Assembly: GCF_000367345.1 (NCBI RefSeq)
Contig: NZ_BARE01000006.1
Coordinates: 162,930-226,929, forward strand
Length of the DNA stretch: 64,000 nt
From: Sphingobium xenophagum NBRC 107872
GTDB taxonomy: Bacteria; Pseudomonadota; Alphaproteobacteria; Sphingomonadales; Sphingomonadaceae
Reading direction: 5' to 3'
In this document: one piece after another, positions 44,598 to 52,847 of the stretch
How the letters are laid out: each line of letters begins with the position of its first letter
Numbering within the stretch: position 1 is the first letter of the stretch
Program-made: the position numbers and the translations under genes
Notes under the pieces: generated by a model
What the model was told of the DNA's origin: nothing
Database searches by the model: none
Seen by the model: only the letters and a program-made list of their open reading frames with translations

Positions 44598-44664
44598 TGT
44601 TCCCGCGCAGGCGGGAACCCAGTTCCGACGTTTGGACTGGGTTCCCCCCCTGCGCGGGAACACT
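44598..44664. repeat. Palindromic repeat, family C
   Basis: Arms 44598-44627 (gtgttcccgcgcaggcggga...) and 44635-44664 (...cctgcgcgggaacac) are inverted complements with a 7-nt centre. The repeat lies between the convergent bestrophin and DctA genes and is a likely bidirectional transcription end. It is related to 36083-36173. Confidence 0.85.
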
Positions 44665-44674
44665 ATAGCGTCGG

Positions 44675-46006
44675 TTACCCCTTGCGCTCTTCCTCCAGCA
44701 TGTCCGGGGCCAGTTCCAGCCCGGCGCGGCCATGCGCGGCGGTATGCGCCGGCGCCTTGGGGTGGGGCACGTCGATCGGTTCCTCGACCTCCAGCATCCC
44801 TTCCCATTTGGTGATCACCGACGTCGCGATGGCATTGCCCAGCACGTTGGTCGCGGTACGGCCCATGTCCATGAAATGATCGACCGCCAGGATGAAGGCG
44901 ACGCCCTCGACCGGCAGGTCGAACTGGCCCAGCGTGGCCGCGACCACCACAAGGCTGGCGCGCGGCACGGCGGCGATGCCCTTGCTGGTCACCATCAGCA
45001 CCAGCAGGATCGTGATCTGGGTCGCGATCGGCAAATCGATGCCATAGGCCTGCGCGATGAAGATGGTCGCGAAGGTCGAATACATCATCGACCCGTCAAG
45101 GTTGAAGCTATAGCCCAGCGGCAGCACGAAGCTGTAGATGCGGCGCGGCACGCCGAAGCGATCCAGTTGCTCCAGCATCTTGGGATAGGCGGCTTCGGAC
45201 GATGCGGTGGAGAAAGCGATCAATATCGGTTCGCGGACATAGCGGACCAGCTTGAACATCCGCTTGCCCAGGAAGATCGATCCCGCCGCGAACAGCAGCA
45301 GCCACAGCGCGCCCAGCGCGATATAGAATTCGCCGATCAGCTCGCCAAAGGTGACGAGCACGCCCAGCCCCTCGGTCGTCACGACCGACGCCAGCGCCCC
45401 GAACACCGCGAAGGGCGCGACGCGCATGACATAGCCTGTCACCTGCAACATCAGTTCGACCATCGATTCGATGACGGTGACGACCGGCTTGCCCTTCTCC
45501 CCGATCGCGGTCAGCGCGACGCCGACGAACAGCGAGAATACGACGATCTGAAGGATCGAATTTTCCGCCATCGCGCCGACCATGGAGGTCGGAAAGACGT
45601 GCAGGATGAAATCACGGAAATTGAGCGCTTCGGTATTCACGCCCGAATCCACGCCCGACCGGACCAGGTTCAGCCCTTCGCCCGGTGCGAAGAAGTTGAC
45701 GAACATCAGCCCCAGGGTCAGCGAAATCAGGCTGGCGATCACGAACCAGGCGAGCGCCCGCCCGCCGATCCGCCCCAGCGCCGCGCTGTCGCCCATATGG
45801 GCGATGCCCGCGACCAGCGTGGAAAATACCAGCGGCGCAATGATCATCTTGATCAAATGCAGAAATATGTCGGCCAGCAGGTGGAAATAGCCGGCCACAT
45901 CCTTGGCCAGCGTCTTGTCGCTGCCAACCCACAGATTGGCCGCGAAGCCGACAATCACCCCCAAAACCATGCCGGTGAGAATGAAGGCGGTCAGTCTGTT
46001 ACGCAT
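44675..46006 (-). CDS. dctA: C4-dicarboxylate transporter DctA-like (DAACS family)
   Basis: A 443-residue symporter started at 46006 with AGAGGGA upstream. DAACS features: LLADIFLHLIKMIIAPLVFS, the hairpin IAFSTASSEAAYPKMLEQLD, LPLGYSFNLDGSMMYSTFAT (NLDG motif), MVTSKGIAAVPRASLVVVAA and ILAVDHFMDMGRTATNVLGN. NLDG together with SSE is the DctA/GltP pattern; succinate, fumarate and malate are the likely substrates. A hydrophilic tail of about 40 residues follows the last helix. Only moderate similarity to the gene at 42248, so an old paralogue. Confidence 0.88.
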   Translation of the reverse strand: MRNRLTAFILTGMVLGVIVGFAANLWVGSDKTLAKDVAGYFHLLADIFLHLIKMIIAPLVFSTLVAGIAHMGDSAALGRIGGRALAWFVIASLISLTLGLMFVNFFAPGEGLNLVRSGVDSGVNTEALNFRDFILHVFPTSMVGAMAENSILQIVVFSLFVGVALTAIGEKGKPVVTVIESMVELMLQVTGYVMRVAPFAVFGALASVVTTEGLGVLVTFGELIGEFYIALGALWLLLFAAGSIFLGKRMFKLVRYVREPILIAFSTASSEAAYPKMLEQLDRFGVPRRIYSFVLPLGYSFNLDGSMMYSTFATIFIAQAYGIDLPIATQITILLVLMVTSKGIAAVPRASLVVVAATLGQFDLPVEGVAFILAVDHFMDMGRTATNVLGNAIATSVITKWEGMLEVEEPIDVPHPKAPAHTAAHGRAGLELAPDMLEEERKG

Positions 46007-46185
46007 CCGTGTCCCTCTAGGCCGCAGGAGCCACCGGCTCCGCACTTCTTTTACATGTGTCAGGCCGACACCTAACAGGCCCATGGGCCAGCGGCAATCG
46101 GCGCGCGTCGGGGCGCATCTTCATAGACGAACCAGCGGGCGGTTTCCGCGCCTCGCTTCGTCCGGAATGGCGGCGTCAAAAGCCT

Positions 46186-46761
46186 TTAGGGGTAAAGCAG
46201 CCCTTCGCTCCAGCCCGCGCCCGTGCGGGTGAAGACTCGCCGCTCATGCAGGCGATGCTCGCGATCCTGCCAGAATTCGATCCGTTCCGGCCTGACGCAA
46301 AAGCCCGACCAGTGCGGCGGGCGCGGCACCGGGCCACCCTCGAACCGCGCCCGTTCCGCCTCATACCTGTTCATGAAGGTCTGGCGGTCGGGCAGGGGGC
46401 GGGACTGGTCGGATGCCCATGCGCCCAACTGGCTGTCGCGGCTGCGGGTTGCGAAATAGGCGTCGGCGGTGGCGTCATCGACCGGGCCGACCGGGCCTTC
46501 CACCCTGATCTGCCGTCGCGCCGATTTCCAGTGGAACAGCAATGCGGCATGGGGATTGGCCAGCAGTTCGCCCGCCTTGCGCCCCTCAAAATTGGTGTAA
46601 AAGACAAAGCCGTCCGGGCCATGTCCTTTCAGCAGCACCATCCGCACCGACGGATGACCGCGCGCATCGGCTGTCGCGAGCGCCATGGCATTGCTGTCGT
46701 TGATTTCGGTCTCGCGCGCCTGGGCGTACCAGTCGTCGAACAGGGCAAAGGGATCAGTCAT
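46186..46761 (-). CDS. pdxH: Pyridoxamine 5'-phosphate oxidase
   Basis: A 191-residue FMN enzyme that makes pyridoxal 5'-phosphate. Motifs: [80 protein letters not shown] and the C-terminal [20 protein letters not shown] with LHERRVFTR. These are the family signature in order. Length is normal (about 190-215). Confidence 0.95.
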   Translation of the reverse strand: MTDPFALFDDWYAQARETEINDSNAMALATADARGHPSVRMVLLKGHGPDGFVFYTNFEGRKAGELLANPHAALLFHWKSARRQIRVEGPVGPVDDATADAYFATRSRDSQLGAWASDQSRPLPDRQTFMNRYEAERARFEGGPVPRPPHWSGFCVRPERIEFWQDREHRLHERRVFTRTGAGWSEGLLYP

Positions 46762-46831
46762 GCCCGGTCTTTACGGGCGGGACGCGACGCTGTCGATACG
46801 GGCTTGCCGAAGGAACGGAGCCGAAAGGTGA

Positions 46832-46854
46832 GGGGGTGCCGATCAGGCACCCCC
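46832..46854. terminator. Hairpin after the outer-membrane protein gene
   Basis: A perfect 9-bp stem gggggtgcc (46832-46840) with ggcaccccc (46846-46854), loop gatca. It is 8 bp downstream (minus strand) of the 46863-48206 stop and has only a weak T-run. Confidence 0.6.
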
Positions 46855-46862
46855 CCCTATCG

Positions 46863-48206
46863 TCAGAAGCGGAAGCCCAGACCCGCCGACCAGCTGGTAT
46901 AGTCGCTGGCCTTGATCAGGTTGAAGTTCAGGCGGATGAGGTCGCGGGCGTTGCGCGCCGATTCTTCGCGGCCCCGGATGCCCAGAGACAGGGTCATTTC
47001 GTGGAACGTGTCATAATAGAGCTTGTCGCCGGTATAGTTGGTCAGCGCATAGCTGGCCCGCACCGACGTATTGCGCCCGAACCCGCGGAACTTGAGCGGC
47101 AGGTCATAGGCAACCCCGTTACGGAACGCCCAGTTCTTCAGGCCCGGATTGACGTTGTAGCCGGTAAAGCCGGTGCTCATCGTCGATGTATAGCCGACCA
47201 TGTTGCCGATGATCAGCCGACCCCGGCCCAGACCGTTCAGCACATAGCGGCTGGCGACCGTCGTCGAAATCATATGGCCGAGCGAGCCGAGTTGATCCGA
47301 CCCTGTGATGCCATAGCCGATGCGCGGTTCGAGCGACCAGCGCTGCGCGATCAGCGGAAATTCGACGCCGACGCCGAATTGCGCGGTCGCGGCACGTGCG
47401 CCGTTCACTTCGGAATAGCTGATCGGCAGGTCGAATTTCAGCAGGGCGCGGCCACCTTCGGTCAGGCGGAAGCTGCGTGCGATCCGGCCATCGACGCGCA
47501 TGAAGTCATAGCGCCCGCCATTTGACGAACCGCCGCTATAATTGGCGCCCACGATCCACGGATCGCCCGCCGTGTTGGTGCCGCCATTGGCCGCCTGTTC
47601 GATCGCCGAATCGCCCGACGACAGGTCCAGGCTGGAGCGGACCAGCCCGCTCTGCACCGAATTGGGATTGCCCGCCAGCGGATCGACCGGCGAATAGCGC
47701 GCCAGCGACTTCAGCAACAGGCGGACCAGCCGTTCGGCTTCCGCGCTGTCGACTTCGTCCAGATATTCGTTGAACAGGTCGTAGGACGCCTGGCGCGTCA
47801 CCCCGTTAAAGCGGTTCTGGTAGGTTTCGCCTTCTGCATCGAGCGCGGGGATGGAGATGCGGAAAACCGGGCTGTTGGCGTCATAAAAGCCATAGATCGG
47901 CAGGCCGCGAAAATCGATGACGCCGCTGACCGGGAACAGGTCATTATATTGCGCGCCATAGCGTTCGCGCAAACGCTGCGGATTCATGAAATCCTGACCG
48001 TCATTGGCAATGTCCAGGCCATAGCTGTCGGTCCGGGTGATGCCACCCGGCAGGCCCAGCGTCACGCCAATGCGGAACAGGCTCTGCAACTGGTCGAGTT
48101 GCTGAGGTGTTGGCGGTGGCGGGCCGACCTGCGCCTGCGCGCTGGTCGCGATCGGGCCGAGCATCGAAAGGGTCGCCACAGCGCCCCAGGCAAATTTCTT
48201 GATCAT
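46863..48206 (-). CDS. Predicted outer-membrane beta-barrel protein, unknown
   Basis: A 447-residue protein with a signal peptide (MIKKFAWGAVATLSMLGPIA, cleaved after SAQA). After a Pro-rich start (VGPPPPTPQQ) and a globular part, the second half alternates amphipathic strands (GRALLKFDLPISYSEVNGAR, FGVGVEFPLIAQRWSLEPRI, YALTNYTGDKLYYDTFHEMT) and ends SAGLGFRF, with the terminal Phe typical of barrel insertion. I recognise no named family. Confidence 0.75.
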   Translation of the reverse strand: MIKKFAWGAVATLSMLGPIATSAQAQVGPPPPTPQQLDQLQSLFRIGVTLGLPGGITRTDSYGLDIANDGQDFMNPQRLRERYGAQYNDLFPVSGVIDFRGLPIYGFYDANSPVFRISIPALDAEGETYQNRFNGVTRQASYDLFNEYLDEVDSAEAERLVRLLLKSLARYSPVDPLAGNPNSVQSGLVRSSLDLSSGDSAIEQAANGGTNTAGDPWIVGANYSGGSSNGGRYDFMRVDGRIARSFRLTEGGRALLKFDLPISYSEVNGARAATAQFGVGVEFPLIAQRWSLEPRIGYGITGSDQLGSLGHMISTTVASRYVLNGLGRGRLIIGNMVGYTSTMSTGFTGYNVNPGLKNWAFRNGVAYDLPLKFRGFGRNTSVRASYALTNYTGDKLYYDTFHEMTLSLGIRGREESARNARDLIRLNFNLIKASDYTSWSAGLGFRF

Positions 48207-48383
48207 GGTGTAACCCCCAAAACACTCGCATTCCCCACGCGAGACAGGCGGCGGCTAGCAATTGGCGTTGCGCGGCGCATACCCCAAGCGGGGTATGACG
48301 GGGGCGTTGCGCATCCATTGCTTGAATGTCGCGCCATCCTCCGCCACATAGTCGCCAAGTGATGCTTTTTCGCAACAGGTAAG

Positions 48384-49292
48384 ATGATGGCCGATCCCTA
48401 TTCCACATTGGGCGTCGCGCGCGGCGCGACCGACGCGGAGATCAAATCCGCCTATCGCAAGCTGGCCAAGGAACTGCACCCCGACAAGAATCGGGACAAT
48501 CCCAAGGCTGCCGAGAAATTTTCCGCTGCGACCAACGCCTATGACCTGTTGTCCGACAAGGATAAGCGCGCCCGCTTCGACCGGGGCGAAATTGACGCGG
48601 ATGGCAATCCGACCGCGCCCTTCGGCTTTGGCGGCGGGGGCGGCGGCGGCTTTCGCGGCCAGCCGGGCGGTTTTGAAACCGGCGGCGCCGATTTCGGCGA
48701 TATTTTCGAAGGGCTGTTCGGCGGCGCGGGGCGTCGCGCGGGCGGCGGCTTTGGCCGTCAGGCACCGCAACCCAGGGGCGCCAACGTCGCCTATCGGCTG
48801 GCGGTGCAATTTGCCGACGCGGCCATATTGGCGCCGCAGCGCATTACGCTCCAGGACGGCAAGACGATCGACCTGAAACTGCCCGCAGGCGTTGAAAGCG
48901 GCACGCAGATGCGCCTGTCGGGCAAGGGACAGCAGGGGCCGGGCGGCGCTGGCGACGCGATCGTCACGATTGAAGTGCGGCCGCACCCCTTCTTCACCCG
49001 CGATGGCGACAATGTGCGGCTCGACCTGCCGGTCACGCTGGACGAAGCGGTCAAGGGCGGCAAGGTCAAGGTGCCGACCGTCGACGGCCCGGTGATGCTG
49101 GGCGTGCCTGCCGGCACCACGTCGGGCAAGACGCTGCGGCTGCGGGGCAAGGGCTTTACCGGCAAGGATGGCACGCGCGGCGACCAACTGGTCACCCTGA
49201 TGGTGGACGTCCCCGCCGATGATCCGACGATCCAGGCGCTGGTGGAAAAATGGCAGGACCGGCGGGCGGTGCGCGCCCATCTGGGCGTCTAG
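48384..49292 (+). CDS. DnaJ-type co-chaperone (CbpA-like, no zinc finger)
   Basis: A 302-residue type II Hsp40. The J-domain (residues 5-68) has the HPD motif in KLAKELHPDKNRDNP. Then a Gly/Phe-rich linker (FGFGGGGGGGFRGQPGGFET, ending GRRAGGGFG) and two C-terminal beta domains (LPAGVESGTQMRLSGKGQQG, VTLDEAVKGGKVKVPTVDGP, RLRGKGF) follow. No CxxCxGxG zinc-finger repeats, so it is CbpA/DnaJ-B-like. Starts at either of two tandem ATGs (48384 or 48387). Confidence 0.92.
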   Translation: MMADPYSTLGVARGATDAEIKSAYRKLAKELHPDKNRDNPKAAEKFSAATNAYDLLSDKDKRARFDRGEIDADGNPTAPFGFGGGGGGGFRGQPGGFETGGADFGDIFEGLFGGAGRRAGGGFGRQAPQPRGANVAYRLAVQFADAAILAPQRITLQDGKTIDLKLPAGVESGTQMRLSGKGQQGPGGAGDAIVTIEVRPHPFFTRDGDNVRLDLPVTLDEAVKGGKVKVPTVDGPVMLGVPAGTTSGKTLRLRGKGFTGKDGTRGDQLVTLMVDVPADDPTIQALVEKWQDRRAVRAHLGV

Positions 49293-49307
49293 GGCGTTAT
49301 CGGGGGA

Positions 49308-50243
49308 ATGCCGATGCCTTCGCCCCTGTCGCCCGAATCCCGTCGCCACCGTATGGCGGGGCATATCCACCGCCAGATCAATCGCGTCCGCCCCGGATCG
49401 CACCCGTTCGAAATCTTCAAGCGGGTCGCTGTCGGCACCTATAGCGACGGGTTCATCCATGCCGGGAATCTCGCCTATCTCTCGCTGATGACGCTGTTCC
49501 CCTTCTTCATCGTCGCGGCGGCGGTGGCCAGCATCTTTGGCCGGACGCAGGACGGGGTACAGGCGGTCAACGCCTTCCTGACCACCGTGCCCAGCGGGGT
49601 GGCGGATGTCGTGCGCCAGCCGATCAACGATGTGCTGGCCGCCCGGTCCGGCCCCTTGCTGTGGCTGGGCGCGCTGGTCGGCCTGTGGACCGTGGGCAGC
49701 CTCATTGAAACGATTCGCGACATTCTGCGCCGCGCCTATGGCACGAAAAGCACCAAGCCCTTCTGGCGCTACCGTCTGGGCGCGGTCGGCATCACATTGG
49801 TCAGCGTCGTCGCGGTGATGTTCGCCTTCTCGCTTCAGGTCGTGATCACCGGCATCGACCAGTTTCTGCAACAGATATTGCCCTGGGCCGACGATGCGAT
49901 CGCGCTGGTCGCGTCGGCCAAACTGGTGCCGATGGGGATTGTGGGCGTCGCGCTCTGGTCATTGTTCGTCACGCTGACGCCGACCGCCTACAAGGACCGC
50001 CGCTTTCCCAAATGGCCCGGCGCGGTCGCCACCGCGCTATGGTGGTACGCCACGACCCTGCTGCTGCCGCCGACCCTGTCGCTGCTGGGCGGTTATGACC
50101 GTACCTATGGCAGTCTGGCGGGTGTCATGATCACGCTCATTTTTTTCTTTCTCGTCGGGCTTGGCGTGGTAATTGGCGCGGAACTGAATGCGGCGCTGGC
50201 GGAATTTCCCGAAGAGGAAGATGCCCCGGCGGCGGACATCTGA
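49308..50243 (+). CDS. YihY/virulence factor BrkB family membrane protein
   Basis: A 311-residue protein with about six membrane helices and the YihY signature: GNLAYLSLMTLFPFFIVAAA, the middle region LLWLGALVGLWTVGSLIETI and the end GAVATALWWYATTLLLPPTL, then YGSLAGVMITLIFFFLVGLG. It is not an RNase as once annotated; transport is suspected. SD-like ggggga lies 5 nt before the ATG. It is 15 bp from the chaperone stop and 17 bp from fabI, so these genes may share a transcript. Confidence 0.9.
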   Translation: MPMPSPLSPESRRHRMAGHIHRQINRVRPGSHPFEIFKRVAVGTYSDGFIHAGNLAYLSLMTLFPFFIVAAAVASIFGRTQDGVQAVNAFLTTVPSGVADVVRQPINDVLAARSGPLLWLGALVGLWTVGSLIETIRDILRRAYGTKSTKPFWRYRLGAVGITLVSVVAVMFAFSLQVVITGIDQFLQQILPWADDAIALVASAKLVPMGIVGVALWSLFVTLTPTAYKDRRFPKWPGAVATALWWYATTLLLPPTLSLLGGYDRTYGSLAGVMITLIFFFLVGLGVVIGAELNAALAEFPEEEDAPAADI

Positions 50244-50260
50244 GGGAATGGAACAACGAT

Positions 50261-51067
50261 ATGAACGGCTTGATGGCAGGAAAGCGTGGCCTCATCATGG
50301 GCCTGGCCAATGACAAGTCGCTGGCCTGGGGCATCGCAAAAGCGTTGCATGAACAGGGTGCGGAACTGGCTTTCTCCTATCAGGGCGACGCGCTGGCCAA
50401 GCGGGTGCGGCCCCTGGCGGAGCAGGTCGGATCAGATTTTCTGATCGACTGCGACGTCACGGACATGGACAAGCTGGACGCCGCCTTTGCGGAGATAGAG
50501 ACGCGCTGGGGCGGGCTGGACTTCGTGGTGCATGCGATCGGCTTTTCCGACAAGAATGAGCTGCGCGGCCTCTATGTCGACACCAGCCTGGACAATTTCC
50601 TGCTGACCATGAACGTGTCTGCTTACAGTTTCGTGGCAGTCACACGCCGTGCCCGCGCACTGATGCCCAATGGCGGCAGCATCCTGACCTTGAGCTATTA
50701 TGGCGCGGAAAAGGTCATCCCCCATTACAACGTGATGGGCGTGGCGAAGGCCGCGCTGGAAACGTCGGTCAAATATCTGGCGATGGACCTGGGGCCGGAA
50801 AATATCCGCGTCAACGCCATCTCGGCTGGTCCCATCAAGACGCTGGCCGCCAGCGGCATCGGCGACTTCCGCTACATTCTGAAGTGGAACGAACTGAATT
50901 CGCCCCTGCGCCGCAACGTCACGATCGAGGATGTCGGCGGCGCGGGCCTCTATCTGTTGTCGGATCTGGCCAGTGGCGTGACCGGCGAAATCCACCATGT
51001 CGATGCCGGCTATAACGTCATCGGCATGAAGGCGGAGGACGCCCCGGACATCGCACTGGACAGATAA
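50261..51067 (+). CDS. fabI: Enoyl-ACP reductase (NADH)
   Basis: A 268-residue SDR-type enoyl-ACP reductase, last step of fatty-acid elongation. NAD motif GLIMGLANDKSLAWGIAKAL. The catalytic Tyr146 (SYYGAEK) and Tyr156-x6-Lys163 (PHYNVMGVAKAAL) occupy the same numbers as in E. coli FabI. GPIKTLAASGIGDF is the substrate loop, which also binds triclosan in this family. Start at 50261; MAGKRG four codons later is an alternative. Family-A repeat and aroC follow. Confidence 0.97.
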   Translation: MNGLMAGKRGLIMGLANDKSLAWGIAKALHEQGAELAFSYQGDALAKRVRPLAEQVGSDFLIDCDVTDMDKLDAAFAEIETRWGGLDFVVHAIGFSDKNELRGLYVDTSLDNFLLTMNVSAYSFVAVTRRARALMPNGGSILTLSYYGAEKVIPHYNVMGVAKAALETSVKYLAMDLGPENIRVNAISAGPIKTLAASGIGDFRYILKWNELNSPLRRNVTIEDVGGAGLYLLSDLASGVTGEIHHVDAGYNVIGMKAEDAPDIALDR

Positions 51068-51074
51068 TTACTGA

Positions 51075-51132
51075 CCCTCTCCCTTCAGGGGAGAGGGAGG
51101 GGCCCGCCGCGAAGCGGTGGGAGGGTGAGGGG
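51075..51132. repeat. Family A repeat, left side of DUF559 remnant
   Basis: The hairpin ccctctccc (51075-51083) with gggagaggg (51089-51097), then ggggcccgccgcgaagcggtgg and gagggtgagggg. Its reverse complement aligns along its length with the copy at 51482-51548, beginning with an identical 17-nt ccctcaccctcccacc-type block. Confidence 0.85.
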
Positions 51133-51554
51133 AATGAGACGACCTGATCCTGCAACGCCAGACTCCCTGAATCGGGTTCGCGCCATGCGACCCGACCGAA
51201 CCGGAACGGCGACTCTGGGCCAGTTTGCGCGGTCGCCAGCTTGCAGGCCTGAAGTTCAGGCGACAGGTTTGGCTGATCGATTATATCGCCGATTTCTATT
51301 GCGCCGATCGCCGCCTGGTCATCGAAGTTGACGGCGATGACCATGCCGTTAGGGAAGCAGCGGACCGGCATCGGTCGGAAAGACTGGCACGAGAAGGCAT
51401 CCGCATCGTCCGTTTCGCCAATGCCGATGTAATGAGCAATATCGATGGGGTGTTGGAGACAATATTGATGACGGCGCACCAAAACCCCTCACCCTCCCAC
51501 CCGGCTGCGCCGGGCGGGGCCCTCCCTCTCCCCCAAGGGGAGAGGGGAATATGA
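51125..51554 (+). pseudogene. Frameshifted DUF559 (Vsr-like) endonuclease gene
   Basis: Frame 1 from GTG 51125 or ATG 51134 encodes LNRVRAMR. A single-base shift near 51187-51200 then continues [59 protein letters not shown] and [20 protein letters not shown]. That is the complete DUF559 core: the motif R(R)xQVxxxIxDFxC, the acidic pair of the PD-(D/E)xK fold (IDYIADF, IEVDG) and RxxxLxxxGIRIVRF. The C-terminal end runs through the right-hand repeat and ends at 51554, overlapping the aroC start (ATGA). No start codon exists in the second frame upstream of 51225 (TTG). Sequencing error is the main alternative. Confidence 0.8.
51482..51548. repeat. Family A repeat, right side of DUF559 remnant
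   Basis: It contains cccctcaccctcccacc, a small hairpin (cccggctgcgccggg) and ctctccccc/ggggagag. It is the inverted partner of 51075-51132, and its last bases supply the SD-like aggggaat before aroC. Confidence 0.85.
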
Positions 51555-52636
51555 GTTTCAACAGTTTCGGTCGCGTATTCCGCTTCACCACCTGGGGCGA
51601 GAGCCATGGTCCTGCCATCGGCGCGGTCGTCGATGGCTGTCCTCCGGGGCTGGACCTGAGCGAGGCCGACATCCAGCCCTGGCTCGACCTGCGCAAGCCC
51701 GGCACGTCCAAATTCACCACCCAGCGGCGCGAGGCGGACGAGGTCCGCATCCTGTCGGGCGTGTTTGAAGGGCGGACGACCGGCACGCCGATCAGCCTGA
51801 TGATCGAAAATACCGACCAGCGATCGAAAGATTATTCGGACGTCGCCAAGGCCTATCGTCCCGGCCATGCCGACTATGCCTATGACGCCAAATATGGATT
51901 CCGCGACTATCGCGGCGGCGGGCGTTCCTCGGCGCGGGAAACCGCGAGCCGGGTGGCGGCGGGCGCGGTGGCGCGTGCGGTCATCCCCGAAGTCGATATT
52001 TTCGCCTATGTCAGCGCCATTGGCGGCGACGCGATAGACTATGCGCATTTCGATCCGGCGCTGATCGGGCAAAACCCCTTCTTCTGCCCGGACGCGCAGG
52101 CCGCTGTGCGTTGGGAAAAGCTGGTCGATGCGGCGCGCCTTGATGGCTCCTCGCTGGGCGCCGTGGTCGAATGCGTCGCCTCTGGCGTCCCGGCGGGCTG
52201 GGGCGCGCCGCTTTATGCCAAGCTCGACAGCGAACTGGCGAGCGCGATGATGAGCATCAATGCGGTCAAGGGCGTCGAGATTGGCGATGGTTTTGCCGCC
52301 GCCAGCCTGCGCGGCGAACAAAATGCCGATCCGATGCGGCCGGGCGAAGACGGACCCATATTCCTCGCCAATCACGCAGGCGGCATTGCGGGTGGCATCT
52401 CGACCGGTCAGCCGATCAAGCTGCGCGTGGCGTTCAAGCCCACCAGTTCCATCCTGATTCCGGTCGAAACGGTCACGCGCGATGGTGCTGCGTCGGACAT
52501 CATCACCAAGGGGCGGCATGACCCCTGCGTCGGCATTCGTGGCGTGCCCGTGGTCGAAGCGATGATGGCGCTGGTGCTGGCCGACCAGAAATTGCTCCAC
52601 CGCGCCCAATGCGGCGAACGTCCTGAAACCGACTGA
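51551..52636 (+). CDS. aroC: Chorismate synthase
   Basis: A 361-residue FMN-dependent enzyme giving chorismate, the branch point to aromatic amino acids. All three signatures are present: [20 protein letters not shown] (GESHG), [20 protein letters not shown] and the C-terminal [20 protein letters not shown]. Length is normal. The start is embedded in a family-A repeat and overlaps the end of the DUF559 frame. Confidence 0.97.
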   Translation: MSFNSFGRVFRFTTWGESHGPAIGAVVDGCPPGLDLSEADIQPWLDLRKPGTSKFTTQRREADEVRILSGVFEGRTTGTPISLMIENTDQRSKDYSDVAKAYRPGHADYAYDAKYGFRDYRGGGRSSARETASRVAAGAVARAVIPEVDIFAYVSAIGGDAIDYAHFDPALIGQNPFFCPDAQAAVRWEKLVDAARLDGSSLGAVVECVASGVPAGWGAPLYAKLDSELASAMMSINAVKGVEIGDGFAAASLRGEQNADPMRPGEDGPIFLANHAGGIAGGISTGQPIKLRVAFKPTSSILIPVETVTRDGAASDIITKGRHDPCVGIRGVPVVEAMMALVLADQKLLHRAQCGERPETD

Positions 52637-52805
52637 CACGCCAAAGCGAAGCGATCCTGCGCCGAAAAGGCGAGACGACTCGGCAAATTTAGGATAGGCT
52701 CTGACCCAAGCCCGCCACAGGGCCAGCGGCAGAGCGTAAGCCTGGGGAACGTCACCACGCATGGCGCGGACATGACGACAAAATGTCCCCATACCGCCGC
52801 GATAC

Positions 52806-52837
52806 GGGCCAGCCATGCAACCATGGCTGGCCCTTTT
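52806..52837 (+). terminator. Rho-independent terminator after aroC
   Basis: A 12-bp perfect stem gggccagccatg (52806-52817) with catggctggccc (52822-52833), a 4-nt loop and tttt. It lies 170 bp after aroC and 10 bp before the stop of the convergent TadG-like gene. I see nothing else in the gap 52637-52805. Confidence 0.9.
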
Positions 52838-52847
52838 CATATACTCG

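Noticed and set aside
48255..49871. 538-codon minus-strand frame across the DnaJ-like gene
   Set aside because: Crosses two real genes on the other strand and is His/Gln/Arg-rich without a fold pattern.
51075..51548. CRISPR array from repeated GC-rich motifs
   Set aside because: The repeats are two inverted palindromic copies around a gene, not direct repeats with regular spacers, and no cas gene is present.
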